Source of the DNA: an uncultured Bacteroides sp.
Lineage (GTDB): Bacteria > Bacteroidota > Bacteroidia > Bacteroidales > Bacteroidaceae
Direction: 5' to 3'
Length of the DNA stretch: 64,000 nucleotides
Assembly: GCF_958445495.1 (NCBI RefSeq)
Contig: NZ_CAUCSQ010000005.1
Span: forward strand, 62,001 to 126,000
This document shows, piece by piece, positions 44,450 through 53,368 of this stretch. Each line of letters opens with the position of its first letter. The stretch's first letter is position 1. The notes below the pieces were generated by a model. It saw only the letters and a program-made list of their open reading frames with translations. It made no database searches and had not been told where the DNA came from. The position numbers were made by a program, and so were the translations under genes.

Positions 44450-44541
44450 ATAACCAAATAATCAAACTACCGAATAATTGAATCATCTCCTAAAGGATAA
44501 ACGAATTATCAGACAAATGGATAATCAAATCATTGAATCCG
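44450..44541. repeat. Four degenerate 22-24-bp repeats in the leader of the DUF5106-like gene
   Basis: Units start ATAACCAAATAATC, ATAATTGAATCATC, ATAAACGAATTATC and ATAATCAAATCATTG, spaced 22-24 bp. They lie between the inferred transcription start (about 44537) and the ATG, thus within the 5' untranslated region. Confidence 0.6.
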
Positions 44542-44543
44542 TT

Positions 44544-44605
44544 GCAAAATACGGGTTATTTATCCACATTACCGTTAACATTAAATACGAAAATATTCTC
44601 ACTTC
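44544..44605 (-). promoter_or_regulatory. Shared promoter module, copy 4
   Basis: Minus strand: GAATATTTTCGTATTTAATG then TTAAC, exactly 22 nt, then the -7 box TATTTTGC (plus 44544-44551). It reads into the DUF5106-like and HU genes. Confidence 0.65.
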
Positions 44606-44932
44606 ATACGGCAGGATATTATTTCCGTCCAACTTCACCCTACCTATAAACAAAACATACAATATCTATTACATTTTGTACATTTTTATAATTGTATTCT
44701 AGAAAGATAAACCGTAGCTTTGCAGAAAATTGAAAGAAAAACATCACATGCCACAGAAGCATTTATGCCCCACGTCCCAAACAAGCAGTCTTACACCTTA
44801 CCGCTAAACATTTCCGACTGATGAAGTTTTAAACTATGAGGCAACCATAACACTATTCATTTGACATTCTCGGATTCAGTTACAAGTCAATTTATAATCT
44901 GTATTCTGTGTTCCAATATGTTCCGATTACAG
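44606..44932. other. Spacer downstream of the exopolysaccharide operon, no gene seen
   Basis: AT-rich, no open frame with coding character. No clear terminator hairpin for the long operon was recognised. Confidence 0.4.
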
Positions 44933-45718
44933 TCATTTCCCGTCATTCATCCTCTCCATTTTCTCTTCTCCATCAAACTGGATATTCTCGTTATTCTCCA
45001 GTAATCTCCGTACATTATCCAACTGTTTGCGCGAAAGCTCCAACTGGCGGATTACCCTTGCATATCCCTCGTAGCGATGGATGTCGAAACCCGCAAAATC
45101 ATACATTCCCTGTTTCAGGAGACGTACAGCATCTTTTTGGGGATACCGCCCGTAATAACCATGAAGCGACGGTATGTTGAGCTGGAAGAGGCATCCCCTC
45201 TCCTTCCACCGCCTGTAGTCTGACTCTTCCATATAGGCATAGCGTTCGGGATGGGCGATGACGGGGATATATCCCGCGCTGAAAATATCTTCGAGCATCT
45301 CTTCTAATCCGGGAGGAGGCATCAGTGCGGCAGTCTCCACCAGCAGTAGCCTCCTGCCATCCCACTCACCTAACGGCAGCATTTCCCCTTTCAGATGACT
45401 GCCGAAAGAGACATCCAACATATATTCCGACGCGAGAAAAAGCTCCATCCTGCCGGAATAGTCATTGCAGAATTTCCTGAATTGCCCTTTGAGCGATGTT
45501 ACCGGGGCATTGTTGAAATCCATCATCGTATGGGGAGTCATACAAATGCGGTGCACACCCACATCCCTCTCCATAAACCGGAGTAACTGGAGCGCGTCTT
45601 CCTTCGTCTCTACCCCGTCATCCACATCCGGCAATATGTGACAATGCATCTCGGTCATTCCTTTCCAGACCTCGTTATCCATCAAATTGAATGTACGTTC
45701 AAACCAAAATGAAACCAT
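44933..45718 (-). CDS. CpsB/CapC-type tyrosine-protein phosphatase (PHP fold)
   Basis: 261 residues. The metal-binding PHP motif is HxH at His25 and His27 (MTEMHCHILPDVDDG); further His and Asp occur in MTPHTMMDF and VIAHPERYAYM. Family role: dephosphorylates the Wzc-type tyrosine kinase during polysaccharide export. It is the last gene of the operon, 13 bp after the kinase. The ATG at 45718 gives the usual short aromatic N-terminus (VSFWFERTF); Met13 is an alternative. Confidence 0.9.
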   Translation of the reverse strand: MVSFWFERTFNLMDNEVWKGMTEMHCHILPDVDDGVETKEDALQLLRFMERDVGVHRICMTPHTMMDFNNAPVTSLKGQFRKFCNDYSGRMELFLASEYMLDVSFGSHLKGEMLPLGEWDGRRLLLVETAALMPPPGLEEMLEDIFSAGYIPVIAHPERYAYMEESDYRRWKERGCLFQLNIPSLHGYYGRYPQKDAVRLLKQGMYDFAGFDIHRYEGYARVIRQLELSRKQLDNVRRLLENNENIQFDGEEKMERMNDGK

Positions 45719-45731
45719 GATACTCGCTGCT

Positions 45732-48116
45732 TTATGCTTTTTTGACTTTCTTCCTTATCCGTGACAGGAATCCTTTTTTCTTTTCTTCATTCCCATAACC
45801 GTAGCCATACCCATAGCCGTAACCATAGCCATAGCCTCTGTTCCGCCTGCTCGTACCGTTGAGCACAACCGCCATATTAGTCAGTTTATGTTCCTGATAC
45901 AAGCGTTCGAGTTCGGGTAACTGACGACGGTCCAGCTTCCCGGCACGCACAATAAACATCGTCACATCGGAAATCCGGTTGACAATAGAGGCATCCGCCA
46001 CCACCCCTACAGGCACGCCGTCAAGAATGATGTAGTCATATCGTTTACGGAGTTCAGCCATCAAGTCGTCCAGTCTCCTGCTCAACAGCAATTCCGCCGG
46101 ATTGGGGGCGATTACCCCTATCGGAATCAAATCGAGACCCTCGCAGAACCCGTTCTTCAAAATGATATCATCCATCCCCACCGACAAATCGGACAAATAG
46201 TGCGCCATGCCCTTCACATGCCTGACGCGAACCATTGCGCTCAACGTCCCCTTGCGGAGGTCCATGTCCAAAATGAGCGTCTTCTTGTCAGTCTGTATGA
46301 AACTCGCTGCCAAGTTGATAGCGACAAATGTCTTACCGGCTCCCACGTTAAACGAGGTCAAGGTAATCACCTTCTGTTCCTGCGCCTGTAATGCCAGAAA
46401 CCCCAAGTTGGTACGGAGAATGCGGAATGATTCCGACAAGGCGTCACGTCCACGGGCACGTACCACGATGTCACGCACTTCATTCACTTGTTCCTGCGCC
46501 TGGGGAATTTCCGCCAGGAACGGGGCACTGACAAAATCTTCTATCTCCTTGCGGTTGTGCACGCGCGTGTCCAAGATAAGTATCAGCAAAAAGATAATGG
46601 TCGGGACAACCAGCCCGCATCCTACTCCCAACAGCAACTTTTTGTAGCGGTTCGGGTAGACAGGAGCATCGCTTCCCGACGCCGGGTCGATAACACGGGC
46701 ATTATTGTCTACCATAGCTTGGTTGAGTGCATTCTCTTCCCGCTTGTTGAGCAGAAATATATACAGGGATTCTTTCACTTTCTGCTGCCGTTCTACAGAG
46801 AGCATCTCACGCTGTTTGCGGGGAACTGTCTGTACCTTCTGCCTCGCCATACTCTCCTGGCGAACAAAGTCTTTCTCTTTTAATGCTAAGCTGACCGACA
46901 AGTTGTCCACCGCACGATAGATGTTCCGGCGCATGGCCTGTAAAGAACGGTTCAACTCTTGCACTACCGGATGGTTGCTCCCACTCCCAGTTATCAGCCG
47001 GTTGCGTTTCAGCAATGTCTCGTTATAACGGGCTATCTGGTTTTCGATATTGAGGTCGGTCAGCCCGATGTTGCTGGGAATCAGTTCATCCGTCTTGGTA
47101 GCGTCCTGCAGGTATTTCTTGATAAAACTCACAAGTTGTAACTGAGTCTGTAACTCTTTGAGTAGTGACTCGTACTGCCGGCTATCCGACACGTACATGC
47201 CTGCCGCCGTATTGATGTCTCCCCATTCACTCGCCCTCTTCATCACTTCAATGTCCGTCTCCACATTGCCCAGTTCCTTTTCTATGATTCCAAGTCTTTC
47301 CTTGATGAACTCTGCCGTATTGACCGCAATCCGGTTTTTGTCCTCGATGGCTTCTTCATTGTATACGGCAATCAGCATGTTTAGTACGTCGGTAGCCCGC
47401 AAGGGCGAAAAGTCGTTCATAGTGATATTCAGTAATGCCGCATCTTCGTCCATCTGTTTTATCAACAGATTGGAAAGATAGAAATCGACCATCCTTTCAC
47501 GAGGGCTCTTGCTGACCCGTATCGGCTGTCCGAAACAATCCGGCGTGTAATTCTCTGCCGCGAATACGGCAAGTTTTCCCAATGGTGTCCCGACCGTATC
47601 ATTGAGATGGACTGTCATGATTTTTTTCTCTCCGCGGGAGAAGTCGGAAAGCTCTGCCTCCCGATTATTTTTCGGGGTTACCGTTAATGTCAACGCCGCT
47701 TCCGGTCCTGCCCCGACGAACGACACGCGCACAGGGGCCGCCGTATATAGCTCTTTCCGGCGCAGGCCGTCACGTACCGCATAGCTCACATCGGCACGCA
47801 AGCGGTCGATTACTCGGCGCATCAGCTCTTTCGAGCGAAACTGTAACAGTTCGTTCGCCATATTGACTTGTCCCAAAAAATCGTTGTAACGGTTCATGCG
47901 TATCGTAGACTGCGAATTAGCGGGAGTTTTAATCATGACGGTCGCCGAGCGGTTATAAACGTATGAAGTTTTGCTGTAATTGTACCAGAAGTATCCGCCG
48001 AACAGCAAAACGGAAAAAACATACCACTTCCAATAAGAAAGCAGATACATAAATATATCGACCAGATTGACGTTTTTTTCTTCTTCAGTCAGAAATTTGG
48101 TTTCTTGTTTTCCCAT
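45732..48116 (-). CDS. Wzc-type chain-length determinant and tyrosine autokinase
   Basis: 794 residues. N-terminal Wzz domain with a first helix (WYVFSVLLFGGYFWYNYSK), a long periplasmic coiled region, a second helix (LLLGVGCGLVVPTIIFLLILIL) near 510, and a cytoplasmic BY-kinase: Walker A in FNVGAGKTFVAINLA (about residue 590), Walker A' in TLILDMDLRKGTLS and Walker B in YDYIILDGVPVG. The C-terminal tyrosine cluster is a remarkable run of alternating Gly-Tyr (eight pairs) before a Lys-rich end. Role: controls length and export of the polysaccharide together with Wza and the PHP phosphatase. Confidence 0.95.
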   Translation of the reverse strand: MGKQETKFLTEEEKNVNLVDIFMYLLSYWKWYVFSVLLFGGYFWYNYSKTSYVYNRSATVMIKTPANSQSTIRMNRYNDFLGQVNMANELLQFRSKELMRRVIDRLRADVSYAVRDGLRRKELYTAAPVRVSFVGAGPEAALTLTVTPKNNREAELSDFSRGEKKIMTVHLNDTVGTPLGKLAVFAAENYTPDCFGQPIRVSKSPRERMVDFYLSNLLIKQMDEDAALLNITMNDFSPLRATDVLNMLIAVYNEEAIEDKNRIAVNTAEFIKERLGIIEKELGNVETDIEVMKRASEWGDINTAAGMYVSDSRQYESLLKELQTQLQLVSFIKKYLQDATKTDELIPSNIGLTDLNIENQIARYNETLLKRNRLITGSGSNHPVVQELNRSLQAMRRNIYRAVDNLSVSLALKEKDFVRQESMARQKVQTVPRKQREMLSVERQQKVKESLYIFLLNKREENALNQAMVDNNARVIDPASGSDAPVYPNRYKKLLLGVGCGLVVPTIIFLLILILDTRVHNRKEIEDFVSAPFLAEIPQAQEQVNEVRDIVVRARGRDALSESFRILRTNLGFLALQAQEQKVITLTSFNVGAGKTFVAINLAASFIQTDKKTLILDMDLRKGTLSAMVRVRHVKGMAHYLSDLSVGMDDIILKNGFCEGLDLIPIGVIAPNPAELLLSRRLDDLMAELRKRYDYIILDGVPVGVVADASIVNRISDVTMFIVRAGKLDRRQLPELERLYQEHKLTNMAVVLNGTSRRNRGYGYGYGYGYGYGYGNEEKKKGFLSRIRKKVKKA

Positions 48117-48136
48117 TTTTTCAATCTCTTAGTTAA

Positions 48137-48934
48137 CTATTTCAACAAAATGCCTAGTGAAATGGCAGAGGTAATGACACCGAGTATCAGGCTGAAGAAA
48201 CCCAGTGTACGTTCTTCTTTCACGGTGGCTTCTGCAAACTTCGGTTGCACGTACACGATATCGTTCTGCCGCAGGTAGTAGCAAGGGGAATAAAATATGT
48301 CCGTAGAGCGGACGTCGTGCATGTACATCCGGCGTTCGTCCCCTTCTTCACGGATGACCGCCACTTTGTCCATCGTCGCATTCGGCGAAAGCCCTTTCGC
48401 CCTGGTGATGGCTTCGAGCAGGGTGATACGACTGTCTTTCACTTCCAACACTCCGGGATTGACGACAGCTCCCATCACAGTTACTTTGAAATTCAATATG
48501 TCGACAAACACCAAGGGATCGCTAATCAAGTTTTCGCTCGTCAAACGTTCTTTTATCAGGTTTGCCACTTGCTTACGGGTCAAGTCTGCCACTTTCAGTT
48601 TGCCGAGGATGGGAAATTCGATGCAACCGTTCAAATCAACAGTATATCCTTTTTCCTCTCCAACGGTACGAGCGGGAGAAGTAACTTCTCCCGTGTCCGT
48701 CACCCGGTAAGTTTCTCCTGTAGAGATGTTGAAAGGAGCTGCCAGCTCCGGATTCCGGGAATTCACGACAATACTGAGGCGGTCGTCACGTTGGACGGTC
48801 ATGTCCGCCTGCACATTCATCTGATAAGAGTAGTCCTCCCGCATGTTTTCCAAGCAAACCATCTTTTTCGTGTTGATGCAGGAAGACAACACGAAAAGCA
48901 TTAAAAAAATTCCAACAAATGTCATTTTCTTCAT
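48137..48934 (-). CDS. Wza-type polysaccharide export lipoprotein
   Basis: 265 residues. Lipobox LSSC with Cys19, polysaccharide-export domain (DRLSIVVNSRNPELAAPFN) and one SLBB domain (VTVMGAVVNPGVLEVKDSRITLLEAITRAKG), and a C-terminal hydrophobic helix (FFSLILGVITSAISLGILL). Outer-membrane part of the export channel. It lies 20 bp upstream of the wzc-like gene and overlaps the gene before it by 4 bp (ATGA). Confidence 0.94.
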   Translation of the reverse strand: MKKMTFVGIFLMLFVLSSCINTKKMVCLENMREDYSYQMNVQADMTVQRDDRLSIVVNSRNPELAAPFNISTGETYRVTDTGEVTSPARTVGEEKGYTVDLNGCIEFPILGKLKVADLTRKQVANLIKERLTSENLISDPLVFVDILNFKVTVMGAVVNPGVLEVKDSRITLLEAITRAKGLSPNATMDKVAVIREEGDERRMYMHDVRSTDIFYSPCYYLRQNDIVYVQPKFAEATVKEERTLGFFSLILGVITSAISLGILLK

Positions 48935-49839
48935 ACTATTATTCTATTTTGTTTCTTGATTATTTCGTGATAGCACAAGTGTACCGCAGCTTCGTCCGGC
49001 AAACATTCCAGATTACCTACCGGCACTTTCCGTACGACTTCTTCGAGTAGGTCGCCCAACGCCGTAAACAGGCTATCGTTCCACCGCATGGAGGAGCAAC
49101 CGGGGAGCAGGATAAGCAGCGCCTCTTTCCCTGTCTTCCAGAGGAAACGGTTAGCGGATGCCTGTTCCAAGCGAACAAACGCTGCCAGTTCTGCTTTCTT
49201 GCTCTTATAACAGGGGGTTTTGCCACTCCAGGGCGTACCGTAAATGTAGACTTTCCCGTCTCCGCCGATGCCAACCGCCGGATTGTCGTCATTCAATAAT
49301 TCCGTCTGTCCGATGTACTGCAGCCACAGGGAACTGTGCGTACTTTTTCCCGTACCGCTCTTGCCGAGGAAAGCGTAGCCTTTTCCCTGCCTGAACACAA
49401 CGGAAGCGTGTATTAGAAAAGTACGACAAAGCACGGCGGACTGGGCGAAAAGTATCATCAGGAAGGCATTCAACGCTTCGCCAGACAACTGTCCGGAACG
49501 TCCGATATAGGCATAGGCCTCAGTAAAACTCCGGTTGCATATCATCCTGTAACTTTCTTCCGCAGGACGTACCTGGAGGTTGACGATGTACAGTCCGTTC
49601 ATCTCATATAATTGGAGGTGTTCGCCCAAAACGTGCGAAAACTCTGTCAGTAGCGTTCCTGCGGACAGGTTGACCATTATCCGGTCTGTCGATACACCCA
49701 GTTTGCAAAGTGATTTCCTATTCCTGGACTTTTTTTCTTCAAAACCGGTAAACGAGGGCAGCAAACTTTTCCACTCTGTTCCACCGGGCAGGGACAGCTT
49801 GAGCCGCTGTTCCGCTATAAGGAAACATACATTTTCCAT
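48931..49839 (-). CDS. HPr-kinase-like P-loop protein
   Basis: 302 residues. The C-terminal half has a P-loop GKSGTGKST after ASVVFRQGKGYAFL, then an acidic stretch LLNDDNPAVGI, the pattern of the HprK C-terminal kinase domain. The N-terminal 130 residues are unlike HPr kinase. Such proteins occur in lasso-peptide and PqqD-containing clusters as tailoring kinases. It is coupled to wza by a 4-bp overlap and lies 26 bp after the ABC exporter. The substrate is unknown. Confidence 0.78.
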   Translation of the reverse strand: MENVCFLIAEQRLKLSLPGGTEWKSLLPSFTGFEEKKSRNRKSLCKLGVSTDRIMVNLSAGTLLTEFSHVLGEHLQLYEMNGLYIVNLQVRPAEESYRMICNRSFTEAYAYIGRSGQLSGEALNAFLMILFAQSAVLCRTFLIHASVVFRQGKGYAFLGKSGTGKSTHSSLWLQYIGQTELLNDDNPAVGIGGDGKVYIYGTPWSGKTPCYKSKKAELAAFVRLEQASANRFLWKTGKEALLILLPGCSSMRWNDSLFTALGDLLEEVVRKVPVGNLECLPDEAAVHLCYHEIIKKQNRIIV

Positions 49840-49865
49840 TTCTTGAATATGATTGGTTATCTTTT

Positions 49866-51488
49866 TTATTCTAGCCTGATGAGTTGCGGACAGACTGCCA
49901 CCAAACGGGGGTCATGGGTTACAAAAATTAGTATTTTGTCCCGTCCGGCATGCAGGAGATTCGTCACCAGGCGGTCTGCCGTGGTGGTATCCAGTGCGGA
50001 TGTGGCTTCGTCCAGCAGCCATACATCTCCTCCGCTAAGCAATGCTCTGGCGACGGCAATGCGTTGCGCCTGCCCTTCCGAGAGCCCGTGCCCATACTCT
50101 CCTATTTTTGTATCGATGCCTTGCGGCAAGGTGTAGACAAAGCTGGCGCATGCCAGCGCCAGTGTCTCTTCCAGTTTCCGATCAGATGCGGAAGGATCTG
50201 CCATGAGCAGATTTTCCCGGATGGTTCCGCAAAACAGGGTATTTCCTTGGGGGACATAGGAGAAGCTGACGCGCGTGTGAGGCGTTACCGCTATTTTCCT
50301 GCCGCCCGTCACGATGTACAGTTCTCCTGCTTCGGGTTTCACCAGAGCGAGCATCAGGCGTATCAGAGTGGTCTTGCCTTTTCCTGTGGCGCCGACCACG
50401 GCTACCGGAACACCGGGACATATCTTTACACTTAACCCACTTATCACCGGACGGTCACCATAACGGAATGAGAGAGAATGTAGCTCAATACAGTCTATCG
50501 GCGTAATCCGTACCGGTTGCGTCTCTGCTTCCGTCTCTCCTTCGCCCAGCTCCATTAACCGGTCTAACGCCGTACGACAGCGGATGGCGGCGGGGACAAA
50601 AGCGATGATGGCAAGCACGGGGGCTTGTATCTTCCCGACTAACTGGAGAAAGGCTGTCAGCGTGCCGAAAGAGATGAGACCGGCATGCAACTGGTATATC
50701 CCCCAGACAAAAGCAAGCAGGTATCCGCCGTTGAAGGTGAACTTCAATCCTGACTGTGTAAGGAGGGAGAAACGCAACAACTTGTCTTTCAGGACGATTA
50801 TGTTTGATTGTGTTGTTTCATACCGTTTTTTCCGCACATAGGACAATCCTAACGCACGAATCAACAGGCGTTGTTTCAGATTTTCCTGTAAAACGGTTCC
50901 CAACGCACTTTCTTTGTCTTTCACTTCTCTGTCCAACTTTCTCATTCTCCGGTAGTAGAGTTTAGAGAATAGGAAAAGCGGAGAGACGGCCAGAATCATT
51001 CCGGCAAGGCGAGGGTCCATCACCCAAAGAAATCCCCAGGAGGCAAGCAGACGGATACCAGTGACGCAAAGATTTGGGAAGGCGGCGGTTATCATCTGCA
51101 CCGCTTCCCGACTGTCGGAGGTCATCCGTACCAATAAGTCACCTACGTGCCAGCGTTTCGTATTTTCCCACACGGCTTGCATCTGCGATACCAACAACAA
51201 GTCTTGCAGGCGTACTGTCACACGCATTCTTACCCGTTCGCACACATAGGCGGCATACTGTCCGCTTACGATTCCGAGCAGGACGGAGGAGAGCATAAGG
51301 CAGACGGTTGCCTGCAAAGTTCCTGGCGTGTCTCTCGCGGCAATATCTACTGCCCGTTTTGTCCAGTAGATGAAAGAGAGTCCTGACACCAGGCTCACTA
51401 TCTGGAGTGTCATGCAACAACCTATTTTCAGCCGGTGACCTTCCAGTAGTTTCCAGATCCATTTGAGTTGTTCTCTGACACTATACAT
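49866..51488 (-). CDS. ABC exporter (fused membrane and ATPase domains)
   Basis: 540 residues. Six-helix membrane domain (about 1-310) and ATPase domain (about 330-540) with Walker A GATGKGKTT, signature GLSEGQAQR, Walker B DVWLLDEATSAL and switch His in FVTHDPR. The signature is LSEGQ in place of LSGGQ. No peptidase C39 domain. Position between an HPr-kinase-like and a nucleotidyltransferase-like gene suggests export of a modified peptide or a glycolipid; both are inferences. Start overlaps the preceding gene by 8 bp. Confidence 0.88.
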   Translation of the reverse strand: MYSVREQLKWIWKLLEGHRLKIGCCMTLQIVSLVSGLSFIYWTKRAVDIAARDTPGTLQATVCLMLSSVLLGIVSGQYAAYVCERVRMRVTVRLQDLLLVSQMQAVWENTKRWHVGDLLVRMTSDSREAVQMITAAFPNLCVTGIRLLASWGFLWVMDPRLAGMILAVSPLFLFSKLYYRRMRKLDREVKDKESALGTVLQENLKQRLLIRALGLSYVRKKRYETTQSNIIVLKDKLLRFSLLTQSGLKFTFNGGYLLAFVWGIYQLHAGLISFGTLTAFLQLVGKIQAPVLAIIAFVPAAIRCRTALDRLMELGEGETEAETQPVRITPIDCIELHSLSFRYGDRPVISGLSVKICPGVPVAVVGATGKGKTTLIRLMLALVKPEAGELYIVTGGRKIAVTPHTRVSFSYVPQGNTLFCGTIRENLLMADPSASDRKLEETLALACASFVYTLPQGIDTKIGEYGHGLSEGQAQRIAVARALLSGGDVWLLDEATSALDTTTADRLVTNLLHAGRDKILIFVTHDPRLVAVCPQLIRLE

Positions 51489-52599
51489 CTTTTTCTTTTT
51501 TCATGCGTATCCGGGAATAGAGTTGCATCATCGGAAACCAGCAGGTTTCCCAGGGTGCATAACGAAAATGGAGTCTTGCACGGTGGGACCATTGCCGCCA
51601 TACGTGGTCCCGCTTTTCCCACGGTTCGTTTTTTCCGTTGACGAAGCGTGGGTCGTAGAAGCCGAAATTTCCTCCCTGCCATGCTTCGTCCAGTATCCAA
51701 CCTACCTTTTTGCGAATGGACAGGGGAAAAGGGAGGTACTCTCCGGACATCCCCAGTTCTTTAACCAGTACATAATTTAGGGATTGTATCCAACGGTATA
51801 TACCGATTTTCCGGTATATCTGCTCTAACAGCCGGCTTTCTTCTACCCCGTGGAACTGGTAACAAACACGGGCAGAATCACACAACTGGCGAAGACCGAT
51901 GCCGAACGCCAGCATGTGTTTCAAGATGTGTGTGTTAACTGACAGATGGGACAGCACTGGAGAGGGCAGCAGGATGTCTGTTTTTTCTTCTCTCCAAATG
52001 AAGGGACGGGCAGTTTCTTCCCCGACAATCTGTTTCAGGTATCTGCTTGCCAAAGGGTTGTACAAGTCTGCCAGGTGTTTGTGGTGTTCTACCTGGAAAC
52101 CATTCCACGAATAACTTCGGCTGAATCCCGCTTGTTCTCTTACCGGGATTTTTTTTTCTTCCAGCAGATGGAGGGCTTTTTCATAATCACCGGAACGAGG
52201 AAAATACCAGTCGATGTCACCACAGGTACGGTGCAGGGGATGTTCATAGAAACCGGCAACTCCCTGCCCTTTCAACAGCCAAGCCTCCACTCCGTTTTCC
52301 GTGAACTGTCGGTTTAGCTCGCTAACGGTACGGTTCATCCGTCGGTTACGGTGTTCCAACAGTTCTATCCCAGCAGTCCACTGTAACAACAAGAGGCGGG
52401 GGGGATGGTATTTTTCCGGTAGTGAGAGTATACCGTCAAAAATGATTCCTTCTACTGTTTGTTTCCGTGCTTGGAGGTAAAGCGTATGCCATTCTTTTTC
52501 CCGAAGCGGGAAGTAAGGCAGGTCAGGCATTTTTCCCCACATGCCTGCACGGAGCAAGGCGAAGAAAGCATTCCGTACGTTGTCTTTTTCTCCTGTCAT
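51481..52599 (-). CDS. Nucleotidyltransferase-like protein (NTP_transf_5 type)
   Basis: 372 residues. The recognisable core is WLLKGQGVAGFYEHPLHRTCGDIDWYF, with the D-x-D of the polymerase-beta-like fold. This family is found near PqqD-like proteins in peptide-modification clusters. The ATG at 52599 overlaps the PqqD stop by 4 bp (ATGA); the open frame upstream to 52749 lies within the PqqD gene and is rejected. Substrate unknown. Confidence 0.78.
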   Translation of the reverse strand: MTGEKDNVRNAFFALLRAGMWGKMPDLPYFPLREKEWHTLYLQARKQTVEGIIFDGILSLPEKYHPPRLLLLQWTAGIELLEHRNRRMNRTVSELNRQFTENGVEAWLLKGQGVAGFYEHPLHRTCGDIDWYFPRSGDYEKALHLLEEKKIPVREQAGFSRSYSWNGFQVEHHKHLADLYNPLASRYLKQIVGEETARPFIWREEKTDILLPSPVLSHLSVNTHILKHMLAFGIGLRQLCDSARVCYQFHGVEESRLLEQIYRKIGIYRWIQSLNYVLVKELGMSGEYLPFPLSIRKKVGWILDEAWQGGNFGFYDPRFVNGKNEPWEKRDHVWRQWSHRARLHFRYAPWETCWFPMMQLYSRIRMKKEKDV

Positions 52600-52865
52600 T
52601 CCGTTATCAGTCCTTGCTTTTTCAAATCGGCGACAAGTCTTTCCACATCTGCCCGCGCTTGTTCTTGTTGTACGTCGTAACGATGAAGCAACAGTTCTTC
52701 CATCTGCCCAGCAGTGAAGTCTTTTCCTTCCATCTGTTTCCACAACCATGCCGCTACTTCATTCAGCGTATATACTTTCGCCATATCGACCACTCCTCTA
52801 TCAGGCTCGATGATAATATATTCATTCCCAATATGACGCAATACCAATCCTTTTTTCCATTTCAT
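52596..52865 (-). CDS. PqqD-like RiPP recognition element protein
   Basis: 89 residues, stand-alone PqqD fold: beta N-terminus (GLVLRHIGNEYIIIEPD), a segment with VYTLNEVAAWLWKQMEGKDFT, then helices with VQQEQARADVERLVADLKKQGLI. PqqD-like RRE domains bind leader peptides for modifying enzymes. No PQQ genes are near, so a PQQ role is unlikely. Coupled to the nucleotidyltransferase-like gene by ATGA. Confidence 0.87.
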   Translation of the reverse strand: MKWKKGLVLRHIGNEYIIIEPDRGVVDMAKVYTLNEVAAWLWKQMEGKDFTAGQMEELLLHRYDVQQEQARADVERLVADLKKQGLITE

Positions 52866-52900
52866 ATAATTTTTGTTTTAATTTTTGTTTCGTTTTATTC

Positions 52901-53368
52901 CTATTTCAACCCTTCGGTAATTTTCAAGATATATCCTCGAAAAGGACGCAGCAGATACCAAAGGAAAGCGAGCACCCGTCGGGAAAAAGAGTTGACGGGC
53001 AACAGACGTTCTCCCCGCCAGGCTTTGTCCGCCACTCCGATGATGTGTTCCCTGGTGATGCATTCTGTCTGTCTGCTGTTCGCATCGCCAGCCAACCGGA
53101 TTTCATCTTTGTCTTTCCGCATACGTACTATCCGGTGTAACAGGACTCCGGCAGACGTATGAGCTAATACTATCATTCCTTCGGATAGTGTGCAGGAGGT
53201 AACCGGGACCAAGAGTATTTTGTCTCCGTTCCGCAAGAACGGACGCATACTTCCCCCCTGTACATAGATTATCACTTTCATATTATTCCGAAGGAGGTGT
53301 TCCACTTCTTTAAAGAAAGGGGCATTAGGCACCCGTACAGTTCCGGAGGTGAAATAAGCGGTTGTCAT
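52901..53368 (-). CDS. SipW/S26-type signal peptidase-like protein
   Basis: 155 residues. Catalytic Ser region YVQGGSMRPFL and a His (LLHRIVRM) in place of the Lys of typical signal peptidases, as in the SipW/ER-type group; then RLAGDANSRQTE. One weak hydrophobic C-terminal segment (VLAFLWYLLRPF). The ATG at 53368 overlaps the upstream glycosyltransferase stop by 4 bp. It may process a peptide or a leader for the cassette; no LexA-like DNA-binding domain is present. Confidence 0.8.
   Translation of the reverse strand: MTTAYFTSGTVRVPNAPFFKEVEHLLRNNMKVIIYVQGGSMRPFLRNGDKILLVPVTSCTLSEGMIVLAHTSAGVLLHRIVRMRKDKDEIRLAGDANSRQTECITREHIIGVADKAWRGERLLPVNSFSRRVLAFLWYLLRPFRGYILKITEGLK

Noticed and set aside
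52596..52865. Pyrroloquinoline quinone biosynthesis
   Set aside because: PqqD-like protein only; no PqqA, PqqB, PqqC or PqqE gene nearby. A stand-alone RRE role fits better.
52901..53368. LexA/S24 repressor
   Set aside because: Peptidase motif without a helix-turn-helix domain; Ser/His pattern is of the signal-peptidase (SipW-like) type.
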